Source of the DNA: Streptomyces albus subsp. albus
GTDB taxonomy: Bacteria > Actinomycetota > Actinomycetes > Streptomycetales > Streptomycetaceae
DNA length: 64,000 nucleotides
Assembly (NCBI RefSeq): GCF_000719865.1
Contig: NZ_JOID01000015.1
Span: 186,001 to 250,000, forward strand
Reading direction: 5' to 3'
This document shows, one piece after another, positions 1-8,517 of the stretch; position 1 is the stretch's first letter; every line of letters starts with the position of its first letter. A program made the translations under genes and the position numbers. The notes under the pieces are model-generated. The model was given only the letters and a program-made list of their open reading frames with translations, ran no database searches and had not been told where the DNA came from.

Positions 1-240
1 CGGCTCGTGCAGGCCGATCCAGACGAAACCGCCCTCGGAGCGGACCCGCTCGACGGCGGCGGCGGGGGAGAGGCGGTCGCGGCCGCGGCGCCCGTCCTGG
101 TAGACGGCGCAGTCCACCACGGCGCTCGGGACCTCGGGGCAGTCGGCCGCCGCGGTCGTGCCCGGGTAGGGGTGCCCCTTGCGGAGCGAGGGACGGAACG
201 ACGGGCGCACCGCCGCTCGCAGGTCACGGATCATGGACAT
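1..240 (-). CDS. corA: CorA-type magnesium/cobalt transporter, N-terminal part (cut by window edge)
   Basis: The first 80 residues of a protein running off the left edge, reading MSMIRDLRAAVRPS and ending in VWIGLHEP. The phrase FVWIGLHEP near residue 75 is typical of the start of the cytoplasmic domain of the CorA family, which imports Mg2+ as a membrane pentamer. The membrane helices and the GMN selectivity motif would lie outside the window, so the assignment rests on the N-terminal domain only. The ATG at 238-240 is preceded by GAAGGAGC on the minus strand, a good ribosome binding site. A second ATG two codons in is possible. Confidence 0.8.
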   Translation of the reverse strand, partial: MSMIRDLRAAVRPSFRPSLRKGHPYPGTTAAADCPEVPSAVVDCAVYQDGRRGRDRLSPAAAVERVRSEGGFVWIGLHEP

Positions 241-785
241 GGCAAGCTCCTTCGCGGGCCGGCCACCGGGCGAACGGGCAGCACTGCCGGGAATGGGGGC
301 GTACGGCGGTCTACGGCCGAACGTCCGCAAAGCCGGCGGTGCGGCGGGTCGCGCGGCGAGCGGCGGGTCGCTGCGGACACGGAACGGGGTGGAGACGGAA
401 TGCTCTTCCGCCGTGCGCTGCGGAACTCCGCGGTGACGGTCTCCGGGTGCCCTCGGGCGACGGAGAAAAATCCTGGGGCCGGACGATTACCGCGTGAGGC
501 GGTGGGGTACGTCAGGGCTCAGATCGCGAGGAACAGCCGCGGCGCGGAAGAGCCGCCGGTACTGCACGGTCGACTGGGATCCATGTGCAGCCCCACCTCC
601 TCCGGTCGGTCCCCCGTGGGGGAAGCGCCGATCGCGGCGCGTGCCGCGAGACTGACGTCCGGCCGAGTTGGACGGTGCTCTCGCACGCACGTCCTGGCCG
701 ACGGCTCAGACTAGCAGTCATATGTGATGGCGGAACGCTTCCCTGCGGGCGTCCCGCCGTTCTCCCTCGCGTCTATGCTCGCCCC
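241..785. other. Intergenic region between divergent corA and SUFU-domain gene
   Basis: A gap of 545 bases between two divergently transcribed genes. It must hold both promoters, but no convincing -35/-10 pair stands out. The only AT-rich patch is near 713-727 (around CAGTCATATGTGAT), a plausible promoter core for the plus-strand gene. Short arginine- and proline-rich open frames on both strands show no family resemblance and look like GC-driven noise. A small hairpin with five-base arms lies near 610-624. Confidence 0.5.
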
Positions 786-1373
786 ATGTCTCACGTTTCG
801 CAGCTGGTGGAAGCCCGGCTGAGCTCGGCACTCGGCGAACCCGACGCCCGCGCGGCCGTCACCTTCCTCGGCGCGGACCGCATCGAGGTGCTCCGTTTCC
901 GTGACGGAGACCTTGTGAGATACGCCACCCTCGGGATGTCCGCGCAGCCGATGACCGACCCGACGGCCGTGGTCGCCGACCCGGTGCGCGGCCCGCGGGC
1001 CGAACTCGTCCTCTCCGTGCGCGCCGGCCGCGCGGACACCGACCAGGTGTTCCGGCCGCTGGCCGTGCTCGCCGCCTCGCCCCAGGTGGAGGGCGTGGTG
1101 ATCGCCCCCGGCGCCTCGCTCGACCTGGGCGAACCCCTCTGGCCCGGGGCGCCCTTCGGCTCCGTCCTGGTGGCCGAGCCGGGCGGCCTGGTGGAGGACC
1201 TGGAGCTGGACGATCCCATGGACCCCGTCCGCTTCCTCCCCCTGCTGCCGATGACGGCCAACGAGGCGGCGTGGAAGCGGGTGCACGGCGCGGCCGCGCT
1301 GGAGGAGCGCTGGCTGGCCCACGGCACGGACCTGCGGGATCCCCTGCGCGCGGGCGTCGCTCTGGCCGATTAG
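786..1373 (+). CDS. Suppressor of fused (SUFU)-domain protein
   Basis: A 195-residue soluble protein with no signal peptide or membrane segment. It resembles bacterial suppressor-of-fused domain proteins: an early segment with VLRFRDGDLVRYATLGMS, a central GPRAELVLSV and a C-terminal LPLLPMTANEAAWKR, the usual order for this family. In animals SUFU regulates Hedgehog signalling. In bacteria the domain occurs in immunity proteins and in conserved housekeeping proteins of unknown role. A bacterial function is not known to me. The ATG at 786 is chosen because homology begins there. Upstream in-frame codons are arginine-rich and unlikely to be coding. Confidence 0.85.
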   Translation: MSHVSQLVEARLSSALGEPDARAAVTFLGADRIEVLRFRDGDLVRYATLGMSAQPMTDPTAVVADPVRGPRAELVLSVRAGRADTDQVFRPLAVLAASPQVEGVVIAPGASLDLGEPLWPGAPFGSVLVAEPGGLVEDLELDDPMDPVRFLPLLPMTANEAAWKRVHGAAALEERWLAHGTDLRDPLRAGVALAD

Positions 1374-1506
1374 CCGCGGACAGCGGCAGGCCGTCCTGGA
1401 TACGCCCGCGGGATGTCATATGCGTCCGGCGTTTGTCGGACTTTTGCGCCCCCGGACGAGTGATCGTCCTTGACGCGGCGGGTGCCGGGGAGGACCGTTA
1501 ACCCTT

Positions 1507-2145
1507 ATGAGGGGTGAACCGAGTTGCCCGAAGTGCGGTGGGAGGGTCCGGCCGCCCGGACTCTTCGCGGACACCTGGCAGTGCGATGTACACGGCACGG
1601 TCCATCCCCTGCAGCCGGTCGTCCCGCCCAGCGTCGAAGCCCTCACGGTCGTGGTGAAACGGGCCCGGGTCCCGGTGTGGATGCCGTGGCCGCTGCCGGT
1701 CGGCTGGCTGTTCACCGGGATCGCCTGCGCGGGTGACGACCGCAGTGGCGGCCGCGCCACCGCCGTCGCCTGCTCCGGGCCCGGCCCCCTGGGTGGCATG
1801 GGGGAACTGCTGCTGATCGCCGAGGAGCTGGGCGTCGGGCTGGGCGCCCGGTACGCGGGCATCCCCGGCCCGGACCCGGGCCCCCACATGCGCGTGGACG
1901 ACCCGCCGGACGTCAAGCTGCACGCGGCCGGCCGGCCGACCCCCCTGTGGCCGGTGCGGGACGTCCCCCCGGACCGCGCTGTCTTCGCCGGGGAGGCGCT
2001 GGGCATGTGGCTCTGGGCCATCGTCTGGCCCGAGCAGACCGGGCTGCTGATGTACGACGAGCTCGTCCTCACCGATCTGCGGGACGCGGGCGCCGAGGTC
2101 GACCTGCTGCCCTGCGGGGCGCTCTCCCCGCGCCTGCTGGACTGA
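1507..2145 (+). CDS. DUF6758-like conserved actinobacterial protein
   Basis: A 212-residue protein beginning MRGEPSCPKCGGRVRPPG. The CPKCGG near residues 7-12 and a later CDVHG look like a small zinc-ribbon. A central stretch (WMPWPLPVGWLFTGI, then GGRATAVACSGPGPLGG) is characteristic of a Streptomyces family I know as DUF6758. Its biochemical role is unknown. It sits between the SUFU-domain gene and the PHP phosphoesterase, all on the plus strand, but with 133 bases upstream it may have its own promoter. The ATG at 1507 has a weak upstream purine run. Later methionines would lose the CPKC motif. Confidence 0.8.
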   Translation: MRGEPSCPKCGGRVRPPGLFADTWQCDVHGTVHPLQPVVPPSVEALTVVVKRARVPVWMPWPLPVGWLFTGIACAGDDRSGGRATAVACSGPGPLGGMGELLLIAEELGVGLGARYAGIPGPDPGPHMRVDDPPDVKLHAAGRPTPLWPVRDVPPDRAVFAGEALGMWLWAIVWPEQTGLLMYDELVLTDLRDAGAEVDLLPCGALSPRLLD

Positions 2146-2262
2146 TCCCGCGCCACCCGGCCCGCGCCGCGCGCTGTCACCCCGGGCCCGGCTCCTCGTG
2201 ACGGCCGGCCGCCCGGTGGGCCCGTCCGGCCCGCGCCGCTTCCGTGCCGGCTCGGCGCAGGC

Positions 2263-2377
2263 TCCCGCTCCGCTCCGCGCCCCGTCCCGCTCCGCTCCGC
2301 TCCGCGCCCCGTCCCGCTCCGCTCCGCGCCCCGTCCCGCTCCGCTCCGCGCCCCGTCCCGCTCCGCTCCGCGCCCCG
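2263..2377 (+). repeat. Tandem array of five 22-bp-type units
   Basis: Five head-to-tail units starting TCCCGCTCCGCTCC at 2263, 2285, 2312, 2334 and 2356. Four are exactly 22 bases. The second carries an extra five-base TCCGC. The array is in the intergenic region between the DUF6758-like gene (ends 2145) and the PHP gene (GTG at 2431). It contains no spacers, so it is not a CRISPR array. It is probably a minisatellite that could vary in copy number and alter the leader of the PHP gene. Confidence 0.9.
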
Positions 2378-2430
2378 TCCGACTGGGGCGTCGTCCCCGA
2401 CCCTTTCCGTACCGTCCCTGGAGCCGTGCC

Positions 2431-3288
2431 GTGCGCATCGACCTGCACACCCACTCCACGGCCTCGGACGGCACCGACACCCCCGCCGAGCTGGTGCGGA
2501 ACGCCGCCGCGGCCGGACTGGACGTGGTCGCGCTGACCGACCACGACACGGTCCGCGGCCACGCCGCCGCCGCGGCCGCGCTGCCCGAGGGGCTCACCCT
2601 CGTCACCGGCGCCGAGCTGTCCTGCCGTACGTCCGGCGGGACCGGGCTCCACCTGCTGGCCTACCTCTTCGACCCGGCCGAGCCGGAGCTGGAGCGGGAG
2701 CGGGAGCTGGTCCGGGACGACCGGGTGCCGCGCGCCCGGGCCATGGTCGCCAAGCTGCGCGAACTGGGCGTCCCGATCACCTGGGAGCAGGTGGCGCGGA
2801 TCGCCGGCGACGGCTCCGTCGGGCGGCCGCACATCGCCACGGCCCTGGTCGAGCTGGGAGTCGTCGGCAGCGTCTCGGAGGCCTTCACGCCCGAATGGCT
2901 CGCGGACGGCGGACGGGCCTACGCCGGGAAACACGAACTCGATCCCTTCGCCGCGGTCCGGCTGGTCAGGGCCGCCGGAGGAGTCACCGTCCTCGCCCAC
3001 CCGCTGGCGGCGCGGCGCGGCGCCTGTGTCAGTGAGGACGAGATCGCGGAACTGGCGGCGGCCGGCCTCGACGGGATCGAGGTGGACCACATGGACCACG
3101 ACGCCACCGCCCGTGCCCGGCTGCGCTCCCTCGCCGGGGACCTCGGGCTGCTCACCACCGGGTCGAGCGACTACCACGGCAGCCGCAAGAGCTGCCGGCT
3201 CGGGGAGTACACGACCGACCCGGAGATCTACGGCGAGATCGTGCGCCGGGCCACCGGCGCCTTCCCCGTGCCCGGCACCGGCGGCTGA
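2431..3288 (+). CDS. PHP-domain phosphoesterase (RNase AM / 3',5'-bisphosphate phosphatase type)
   Basis: A 285-residue PHP-superfamily hydrolase. The metal ligands are clear: DLHTHSTASDG at the N-terminus, LTDHDT near residue 35, GAELSC near residue 65, VLAHPL near residue 190 and SSDYHG near residue 248. The family (YciV/TrpH) hydrolyses 3',5'-nucleotide bisphosphates and trims 5' ends of RNA, so a role in RNA turnover is likely, but substrate choice cannot be read from sequence. The GTG at 2431 gives the family start VRIDLHTHS. It is followed by marC in the same direction with a 117-base gap. Confidence 0.93.
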   Translation: MRIDLHTHSTASDGTDTPAELVRNAAAAGLDVVALTDHDTVRGHAAAAAALPEGLTLVTGAELSCRTSGGTGLHLLAYLFDPAEPELERERELVRDDRVPRARAMVAKLRELGVPITWEQVARIAGDGSVGRPHIATALVELGVVGSVSEAFTPEWLADGGRAYAGKHELDPFAAVRLVRAAGGVTVLAHPLAARRGACVSEDEIAELAAAGLDGIEVDHMDHDATARARLRSLAGDLGLLTTGSSDYHGSRKSCRLGEYTTDPEIYGEIVRRATGAFPVPGTGG

Positions 3289-3405
3289 GCCACCGGCCGC
3301 GCGCGCCCCTCACCGGGCACTTCCTCGCACGCCCCGCCCCGCCCGGGCCCCCGGCCGGCCGTATGCCGTCCGCGTCCTCCACCCCTCTTCCCGCAAGGCA
3401 CCCCT

Positions 3406-4011
3406 GTGTTCGACGTCGCTCTCTTCGGTTCCGTCTTTGTCACCCTTTTCGTGATCATGGACCCGCCCGGCATCACCCCGATCTTCCTCGCCCTGACCTC
3501 CGGCCGGGCCACCAAGGTGCAGCGCCGGATGGCCCTGCAGGCGGTGCTGGTGGCCTTCGGCGTCATCGCCGTCTTCGGAGTCTTCGGCCAGCAGATCCTC
3601 GACTACCTGCATGTGTCCGTCCCGGCGCTGATGGTCGCGGGCGGACTTCTGCTGCTGCTCATCGCCCTCGACCTGCTGACCGGCAAGACGGACGAACCCA
3701 CGCAGACCAAGGACGTCAATGTCGCGCTCGTCCCGCTGGGCATGCCGCTGCTGGCCGGGCCCGGCGCGATCGTCACCGTCATCCTGGCGGTGCGGAAGGC
3801 GGACGGCCTGGACGGCCAGCTCGCGGTGTGGGCGGCCATCCTGGCGATGCACGTGGTGCTGTGGCTGGTCATGCGCTATTCGCTGCTGGTCATCCGGCTG
3901 ATCAAGGACGGCGGTGTGGTGCTGGTGACCAGGCTGTCCGGGATGCTGCTGTCGGCCATCGCGGTGCAGCAGATCGCCAACGGGATCATCCAGTTCGTCC
4001 AGGGCGCTTGA
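3406..4011 (+). CDS. MarC-family integral membrane protein
   Basis: A 201-residue polytopic membrane protein of the MarC family (often labelled NAAT transporter). About six hydrophobic segments are seen, starting at FGSVFVTLFVIMDPPG. Conserved family signatures include MDPPGITPIFLALT near residue 18, PLGMPLLAGPGAI near residue 110 and a C-terminal TRLSGMLLSAIAVQ. The transported substrate is not established, and the old link to multiple antibiotic resistance was withdrawn. A GTG at 3406 is used. No better start lies upstream. A probable bidirectional terminator follows the stop. Confidence 0.92.
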   Translation: MFDVALFGSVFVTLFVIMDPPGITPIFLALTSGRATKVQRRMALQAVLVAFGVIAVFGVFGQQILDYLHVSVPALMVAGGLLLLLIALDLLTGKTDEPTQTKDVNVALVPLGMPLLAGPGAIVTVILAVRKADGLDGQLAVWAAILAMHVVLWLVMRYSLLVIRLIKDGGVVLVTRLSGMLLSAIAVQQIANGIIQFVQGA

Positions 4012-4069
4012 CGGGGACCGGAACGGTCTCCGGGCCCGCCCCGGACCGGCTTCCCTCCGGGCACGACCG

Positions 4070-4100
4070 CGCCCCCGTACGTCCGATGCGCACGGGGGCG
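4070..4100. terminator. Hairpin between convergent marC and the 50-residue gene
   Basis: A nine-base perfect stem (CGCCCCCGT at 4070-4078 with ACGGGGGCG at 4092-4100) and a 13-base loop, placed between convergent genes. There is no long T-run on either side, so termination is inferred from position and GC-rich stem only. Confidence 0.6.
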
Positions 4101-4154
4101 TGATGTGTCCGCCGGTCCGGCCGGGCGCGGAAGGCTCCGGCCCGGCGGCGCGCG

Positions 4155-4307
4155 TTACGAGGCCGGGGTCTCGGCCGGGCGGATGTAGAGGCGGCGGCCG
4201 GCTGCCGCGGCCTGCTGCACGATCCGGTTGACGGAGGCGGCGTCCACGACGCTGCAGTCGACGGCCGAGCCGTCGATGTCGTCAAGATGCATGATCTGGA
4301 AGCGCAA
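4155..4307 (-). CDS. Conserved 50-residue Streptomyces protein, TTG start
   Basis: A small protein reading MRFQIMHLDDIDGS at its start and ending RLYIRPAETPAS. I recall very similar 45-50-residue proteins in other streptomycetes, but no function. The TTG at 4307 is chosen over the internal ATG at 4292 because it has AAGGGAG six to seven bases upstream and because family members begin MRFQIMHLDD. The content is mixed acidic and polar with no membrane segment or cysteine pair. The start codon sits inside a 16-base inverted repeat (see 4299-4314). The gene is divergent from the NYN gene, with a 294-base shared upstream region. Confidence 0.75.
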   Translation of the reverse strand: MRFQIMHLDDIDGSAVDCSVVDAASVNRIVQQAAAAGRRLYIRPAETPAS

Positions 4308-4314
4308 GCGCTTC
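4299..4314 (-). promoter_or_regulatory. Inverted repeat enclosing the TTG start codon of the 50-residue gene
   Basis: On the minus strand, GAAGCGCTTGCGCTTC is a 7-2-7 inverted repeat whose centre includes the first two bases of the TTG start. It could form a tight RNA hairpin hiding the start codon, or be a DNA operator. The seven-base arms are perfect. The functional meaning is inference. Confidence 0.45.
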
Positions 4315-4601
4315 TCCCTTCGTCTGATCCTCCTGCGGAGAACTACTGGAGAACTGCTGGTGCGGGAACCGCGTTGCGGTCCCGCGGGGGTCACGGCGGT
4401 CGTCCGGCCGTGGCGGAAGAGCGGTCGGCGGGGGCGGTCGGTCCCCGCCTCTCACGGTTTCCAACGGCTTGCGTGGTACAAACATTCCCTACGCTAACGA
4501 AATTTTTCGCTTGCCTAATCAATCCCGGGTGAGGACCGGTGAGGGCCGCCGCCCACGGGCCGGTTGTGCCCGCCCGCGGGCCGCCGGGACAATGGAGCCG
4601 T

Positions 4602-5591
4602 ATGGACGACGACGCCGCAGAGACCTCCCCGATCCCGCCGCCGCGGCCGCCCGCGGCCGCGGGCTCCGGGACGGACCCGTACGCGGGCCTGCGGCTGGGC
4701 GAGGTGGCGGCCGGCATCCAGCGCACCAACGAACTCCTGCAGCGGGTGCTCGCCGAGGTCGCGACCACCCCCTCCACCCACGCCGTCTTCGCCGACGCCG
4801 GATACGTCTACGCGGCGGCCGGCCGGCTCGTCACGGGCGTGGAGGACCGCCGGGCCTTCGAGCTCGACGCAGAAGGGCTGATCGAGGCCTTCATCGACAA
4901 GGCCCGGACGATCTTCCCGGACAGCCGGCTGCTCCGCGTCTACTGGTACGACGGGGCCCGGCGCCGGATCCACACCCCCGAGCAGCAGCGGATCGCGGAA
5001 CTGCCCGACGTCAAGGTCCGGCTCGGCAACCTCAACGCCAACAACCAGCAGAAGGGCGTCGACTCCCTGATCCGCGGCGACCTGGAGTCCCTGGCCCGGC
5101 ACCGCGCCATCAGCGACGCGGTGCTGATCGGCGGCGACGAGGATCTGGTGTCCGCCGTGGAGGCGGCCCAGGGCTACGGCGCCCGCGTACACCTCTGGGG
5201 CATCGAGGCGGTGGCCGGCCGCAACCAGGCCGATCCGCTGCTCTGGGAGGTGGACAGCCAGCGCGTCTTCGACCTGGAGTTCTTCAAGCCCTACGTCACC
5301 GTCCGGGCCGCCGCGGAGCCCGGCGGCGACCACGTGCTCTGCGAGGGGCTCCCGCCCGGCCGCGAGGACGTACGGTTCGTGGGCGCCCGGATCGCCGCCC
5401 GCTGGCTGGCCGAGCGCGGCCGGGACACCCTCGCCGAGATGCTGCCCGGCTATCCGTATCTCCCGCCCCAGGCGGACCAAGAGCTGCTCAACGAGGCCGA
5501 GGAGCTGCTCCAGCACTCCCTGCGCGGCCACGCCGGTCTCCGCCGGATCCTGCGCGACGGATTCTGGGACCATCTGCGGCCGCAGTACTGA
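4602..5591 (+). CDS. NYN/PIN-like domain protein
   Basis: A 329-residue protein. After a proline-rich start, residues from about 70 to 210 resemble the NYN nuclease fold: FADAGYVY gives the first acidic residue, then RLLRVYWYDGA, then AISDAVLIGGDEDLVSAVEAAQGYG with the second acidic cluster, and VHLWGIE. NYN domains are metal-dependent RNA nucleases. The rest is a conserved helical C-terminal domain (LLPGYPYLPP onward). The ATG at 4602 is preferred to a GTG at 4539, whose extra 21 residues are low-complexity. The AT-rich tract at 4470-4530 probably contains promoters for this and the divergent small gene. Confidence 0.88.
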   Translation: MDDDAAETSPIPPPRPPAAAGSGTDPYAGLRLGEVAAGIQRTNELLQRVLAEVATTPSTHAVFADAGYVYAAAGRLVTGVEDRRAFELDAEGLIEAFIDKARTIFPDSRLLRVYWYDGARRRIHTPEQQRIAELPDVKVRLGNLNANNQQKGVDSLIRGDLESLARHRAISDAVLIGGDEDLVSAVEAAQGYGARVHLWGIEAVAGRNQADPLLWEVDSQRVFDLEFFKPYVTVRAAAEPGGDHVLCEGLPPGREDVRFVGARIAARWLAERGRDTLAEMLPGYPYLPPQADQELLNEAEELLQHSLRGHAGLRRILRDGFWDHLRPQY

Positions 5592-5659
5592 GCGGAGGCG
5601 CCGCCGGGCCGTTTCCCCGGACAACCGTCCCCCGGACAACCGTTCCCCGGCGGGCCGGT

Positions 5660-5689
5660 CCGGCTCCCCGGGCCCGCCCGGGGAGCCGG
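5660..5689. terminator. Bidirectional terminator between NYN gene and alpha/beta hydrolase
   Basis: A perfect 13-base stem (CCGGCTCCCCGGG with CCCGGGGAGCCGG) and a four-base loop, between the convergent genes ending at 5591 and 5761. Just upstream a 14-base phrase CCCCGGACAACCGT is present twice. Confidence 0.75.
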
Positions 5690-5760
5690 GGCGCCCCGTG
5701 CCTTCCGGGGCCCGCACGGCGCCGGCTCGCCCCGGACCGGCCCCCGCCCGCTCCGCCGGT

Positions 5761-6687
5761 TCAGTCCCCGGCCGCCGCCCAGAACTCCGCCAGGGCCCGT
5801 GCCGTCTCCAGCGGACGCTCGGCGTTCGGCGAGTGCTCCGCGCCCTCGATGACGGTGTGCCGGGCCCCCAGCCGGACCGCCATCCGCTCCATCAGCGTCA
5901 CCGGCCAGGCGTAGTCGACCGTGCCCGACAGTACGTGCTTCGGCAGCGGCACGGCGGCCAGCTCCGCCACCCGGTCCGGCTCGGCGATCAACTGCCGGCC
6001 CGTGGCGATCAGCTGCTCCGGCACGGTGCCCGTCCAGCGGCGGTGCAGAAAGGCCGCCGTGGCGTCGGGGACCTCCGGGGTGTCCGCGATGTCGGCCACC
6101 TCCGGGGTGCCCGCGGCGCCGTCCCCGACCCCCGCGGCCGCCCGGGCGTCGGACTCCCGCATGGCCTGCCAGACCGACTCCATGTCCATCACCCGCAGGG
6201 CGTCGACCAGCAGCTTGGTCCGCGCCTGCTGGGCCGGCGTGATCGCCGCCGGGCCTGAGCTCATCAGGGTGAGCGAGCTGAACGGCGCCGGATCCCGCAG
6301 GACGGCGGCGCGGCTGATCAGCCCGCCGAGCGAGTGCCCCAGCAGATGCAGGGGACCGGCCGCCTCCGCCGTCACCGCGGCGGCCTGGACGAGCACGTCG
6401 CGCGCGAGCTCGGCCTGCGCGTAGGCGGCCTCGTCGCGTGGCCCCCCGCTCTCGTGCTGTCCCCGCCCGTCCACCGCGACCACCCGGAAACCGGCCAGCG
6501 CCAGCGGCTCCAGCAGCGCGATGAAGTCCTCCTTGCTGCCGGTGTAGCCCGGGATCAGCAGAGCCGTACCGCGGGGCGCCGCGCCCTCGGGCGGTACGGC
6601 CTCGTGCACGGCGAAGTCACCGCGCGCGGTGGTGAGTCGGCGGGCCCGGGCACACGCGGGCAGGGTGAGGATCGGTGGCCTGCTCAT
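5761..6687 (-). CDS. Alpha/beta-fold hydrolase
   Basis: A 308-residue cytoplasmic hydrolase. LLIPGYTGSKEDF near residue 43 supplies the oxyanion-hole region, LLGHSLGG near residue 115 is the nucleophile elbow, and a late GAEHSPNAERP gives the catalytic histidine. The segment VLSGTVDYAWP may carry the acid. The fold covers esterases, lipases and peptidases, and the natural substrate cannot be told. It lies downstream of the DEAD-box helicase on the same strand, but a terminator hairpin sits between them, so co-transcription is doubtful. Confidence 0.88.
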   Translation of the reverse strand: MSRPPILTLPACARARRLTTARGDFAVHEAVPPEGAAPRGTALLIPGYTGSKEDFIALLEPLALAGFRVVAVDGRGQHESGGPRDEAAYAQAELARDVLVQAAAVTAEAAGPLHLLGHSLGGLISRAAVLRDPAPFSSLTLMSSGPAAITPAQQARTKLLVDALRVMDMESVWQAMRESDARAAAGVGDGAAGTPEVADIADTPEVPDATAAFLHRRWTGTVPEQLIATGRQLIAEPDRVAELAAVPLPKHVLSGTVDYAWPVTLMERMAVRLGARHTVIEGAEHSPNAERPLETARALAEFWAAAGD

Positions 6688-6740
6688 GGGCCGAGGCTAT
6701 CGGTCCGCACCGACGGCGCGGCGGCCGCCGGCCCCGGGCA

Positions 6741-6787
6741 GCCCGGTGGCCCGGTCCCCCGCCGAGCGGAGGGCCGGGCCACCGGGC
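6741..6787 (-). terminator. Terminator downstream of the DEAD-box helicase gene
   Basis: A perfect 14-base stem (GCCCGGTGGCCCGG at 6741-6754 with CCGGGCCACCGGGC at 6774-6787) and a 19-base loop that can pair internally. It lies 21 bases beyond the helicase stop and upstream of the hydrolase start. Confidence 0.7.
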
Positions 6788-6807
6788 CGCGTGGTGGTGC
6801 GTGCGGG

Positions 6808-8517
6808 TCAGCTCTCCGAGGAGGCCTCGGCGGAGGCGGCCGAACCGGCCCGGGTACGACGGCGGCGGCGGGCCGGCTTGGCCTCGCCCTCACCGTGGCC
6901 CTGCGCCGTCTCCTGCTGCGCCTCCGGGGCCGGGGCCGCGCCCTCCGGCTTGGCGGCGGCGCCCGAACGGGTACGGCGGCGACGGCGCGGGGTCCGCGGC
7001 GCCGGGGTACCGGCGGAGGCGTCGGCGGTGTCCGGGGCGGAACCGGACGCTCCGTCCGGGGACGTGCCCTCGGCCGTGGCGGCGGCCCGCTCCGCGTCAC
7101 CGCTCCCGCCGGTCAGCGGCTCGCCGGCGCGGGTGCGGCGGCGGGAGCGCGGGGCGCGGGTGCGCCGCGGACGCTCCTCCTCCTTGGCCGCCGGTGCCCC
7201 GCCGCGTCCGCCGGTGCCGCGGCGACCGCGGCCACCGGTCTCACCGAGGTCCTCGATCTCCTCGGCGCCCAGACCGGCGCGGGTCCGCTCGGCACGCGGC
7301 AGGACGCCGGTGGTGCCCTCGGGGATGTTCAGCTGCTCGTACAGGTGCTCGGAGGTGGAGTACGTCTCCTCCGGGTCGTCGAACGGCAGGTCCAGCGCCT
7401 TGTTGATCAGCTTCCAGCGCGGGATGTCGTCCCAGTCGACGAGGGTGACGGCGATACCCGACTTGCCCGCGCGGCCGGTGCGGCCGATGCGGTGCAGGTA
7501 GGTCTTCTCGTCCTCGGGCGACTGGTAGTTGATGACGTGGGTGACGTTGTCGACGTCGATACCGCGCGCGGCGACGTCGGTGCAGACCAGCACATCGACC
7601 TTGCCGTTGCGGAAGGCGCGCAGTGCCTGCTCGCGCGCGCCCTGGCCGAGGTCTCCGTGGACGGCGCCGGAGGCGAAGCCCCGGCGGGCGAGCTGGTCGG
7701 CGATGTCGGCGGCCGTCCGCTTGGTGCGGCAGAAGATCATCGCCAGCCCGCGGCCCTCGGCCTGGAGGATGCGGGAGACCATCTCCGGCTTGTCCATGGA
7801 GTGCGCGCGGTAGACGAACTGCTCGGTGTTGGCCACCGTCTGGCCCACGTCGTCCGGAGTGGTCGCGCTGATGTGCGTGGGCTGCGACATGTAGCGCCGG
7901 GCCAGGGAGATGACCTGGCCGGGCATGGTGGCCGAGAACAGCATGGTCTGCCGCTTGGCCGGCAGCAGCTGGATGATCCGCTCGACGTCCGGCAGGAAGC
8001 CCAGGTCGAGCATCTCGTCGGCCTCGTCGAGGACGAGCGCGCGGACGGCGGAGAGATCCAGCTTGCGCTGGCCCGCCAGGTCGAGCAGCCGGCCCGGGGT
8101 GCCGACGACGACGTCGACGCCCTTCTTGAGCGCCTCGACCTGCGGCTCGTACGCCCGGCCGCCGTAGATGGCGACGACGCGCACATTGCGGACCTTGCCG
8201 GCGGTGAGCAGGTCGTTGGTGACCTGCTGGCAGAGCTCGCGGGTGGGGACGACCACGAGCGCCTGCGGGGCGTCCGTCAGCTGCCCGGCTTCGGCACGGC
8301 CGGCCTCGACGTCGGCGGGGACGGTCACGCGCTCCAGGATCGGCAGGCCGAAGCCGAGCGTCTTGCCGGTGCCGGTCTTGGCCTGGCCGATGACGTCGGA
8401 CCCGGAGAGCGCGACGGGGAGGGTCATCTCCTGGATCGGGAAGGGGGACGTGATGCCGACGGCCTCAAGGGCCTCGGCGGTCTCGGGAAGGATCCCGATG
8501 TCTCGGAACGTAGTCAG
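6808..8517 (-). CDS. DEAD-box ATP-dependent RNA helicase
   Basis: A 569-residue helicase counted from a CTG at 8515-8517. The Q-motif region is TFRDIGILPETAEAL then FPIQEM, motif I is AKTGTGKT (about 46-53), motif II is LVLDEADEML (about 160), motif III is SAT, and motif VI is YLHRIGRTGRAG. After the two RecA-like domains there is a 170-residue basic, alanine- and arginine-rich tail (RRRRRTR repeats), likely an RNA-binding extension. The CTG start is inferred: starting at the first ATG (8427) would delete the Q motif, and AAGAGG lies about nine bases upstream of the CTG. RhlE/CsdA-like proteins act in ribosome assembly and RNA decay. Confidence 0.93.
   Translation of the reverse strand: MTTFRDIGILPETAEALEAVGITSPFPIQEMTLPVALSGSDVIGQAKTGTGKTLGFGLPILERVTVPADVEAGRAEAGQLTDAPQALVVVPTRELCQQVTNDLLTAGKVRNVRVVAIYGGRAYEPQVEALKKGVDVVVGTPGRLLDLAGQRKLDLSAVRALVLDEADEMLDLGFLPDVERIIQLLPAKRQTMLFSATMPGQVISLARRYMSQPTHISATTPDDVGQTVANTEQFVYRAHSMDKPEMVSRILQAEGRGLAMIFCRTKRTAADIADQLARRGFASGAVHGDLGQGAREQALRAFRNGKVDVLVCTDVAARGIDVDNVTHVINYQSPEDEKTYLHRIGRTGRAGKSGIAVTLVDWDDIPRWKLINKALDLPFDDPEETYSTSEHLYEQLNIPEGTTGVLPRAERTRAGLGAEEIEDLGETGGRGRRGTGGRGGAPAAKEEERPRRTRAPRSRRRTRAGEPLTGGSGDAERAAATAEGTSPDGASGSAPDTADASAGTPAPRTPRRRRRTRSGAAAKPEGAAPAPEAQQETAQGHGEGEAKPARRRRRTRAGSAASAEASSES

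Noticed and set aside
243..785. Small genes in the corA-SUFU gap.
   Set aside because: The candidate frames (for example 487-690 and 512-721 on the minus strand) are Arg/Pro-rich, overlap each other, and have no supporting ribosome binding site or known family.
2263..2377. CRISPR array.
   Set aside because: The 22-bp units are contiguous with no spacers and no cas gene is nearby.
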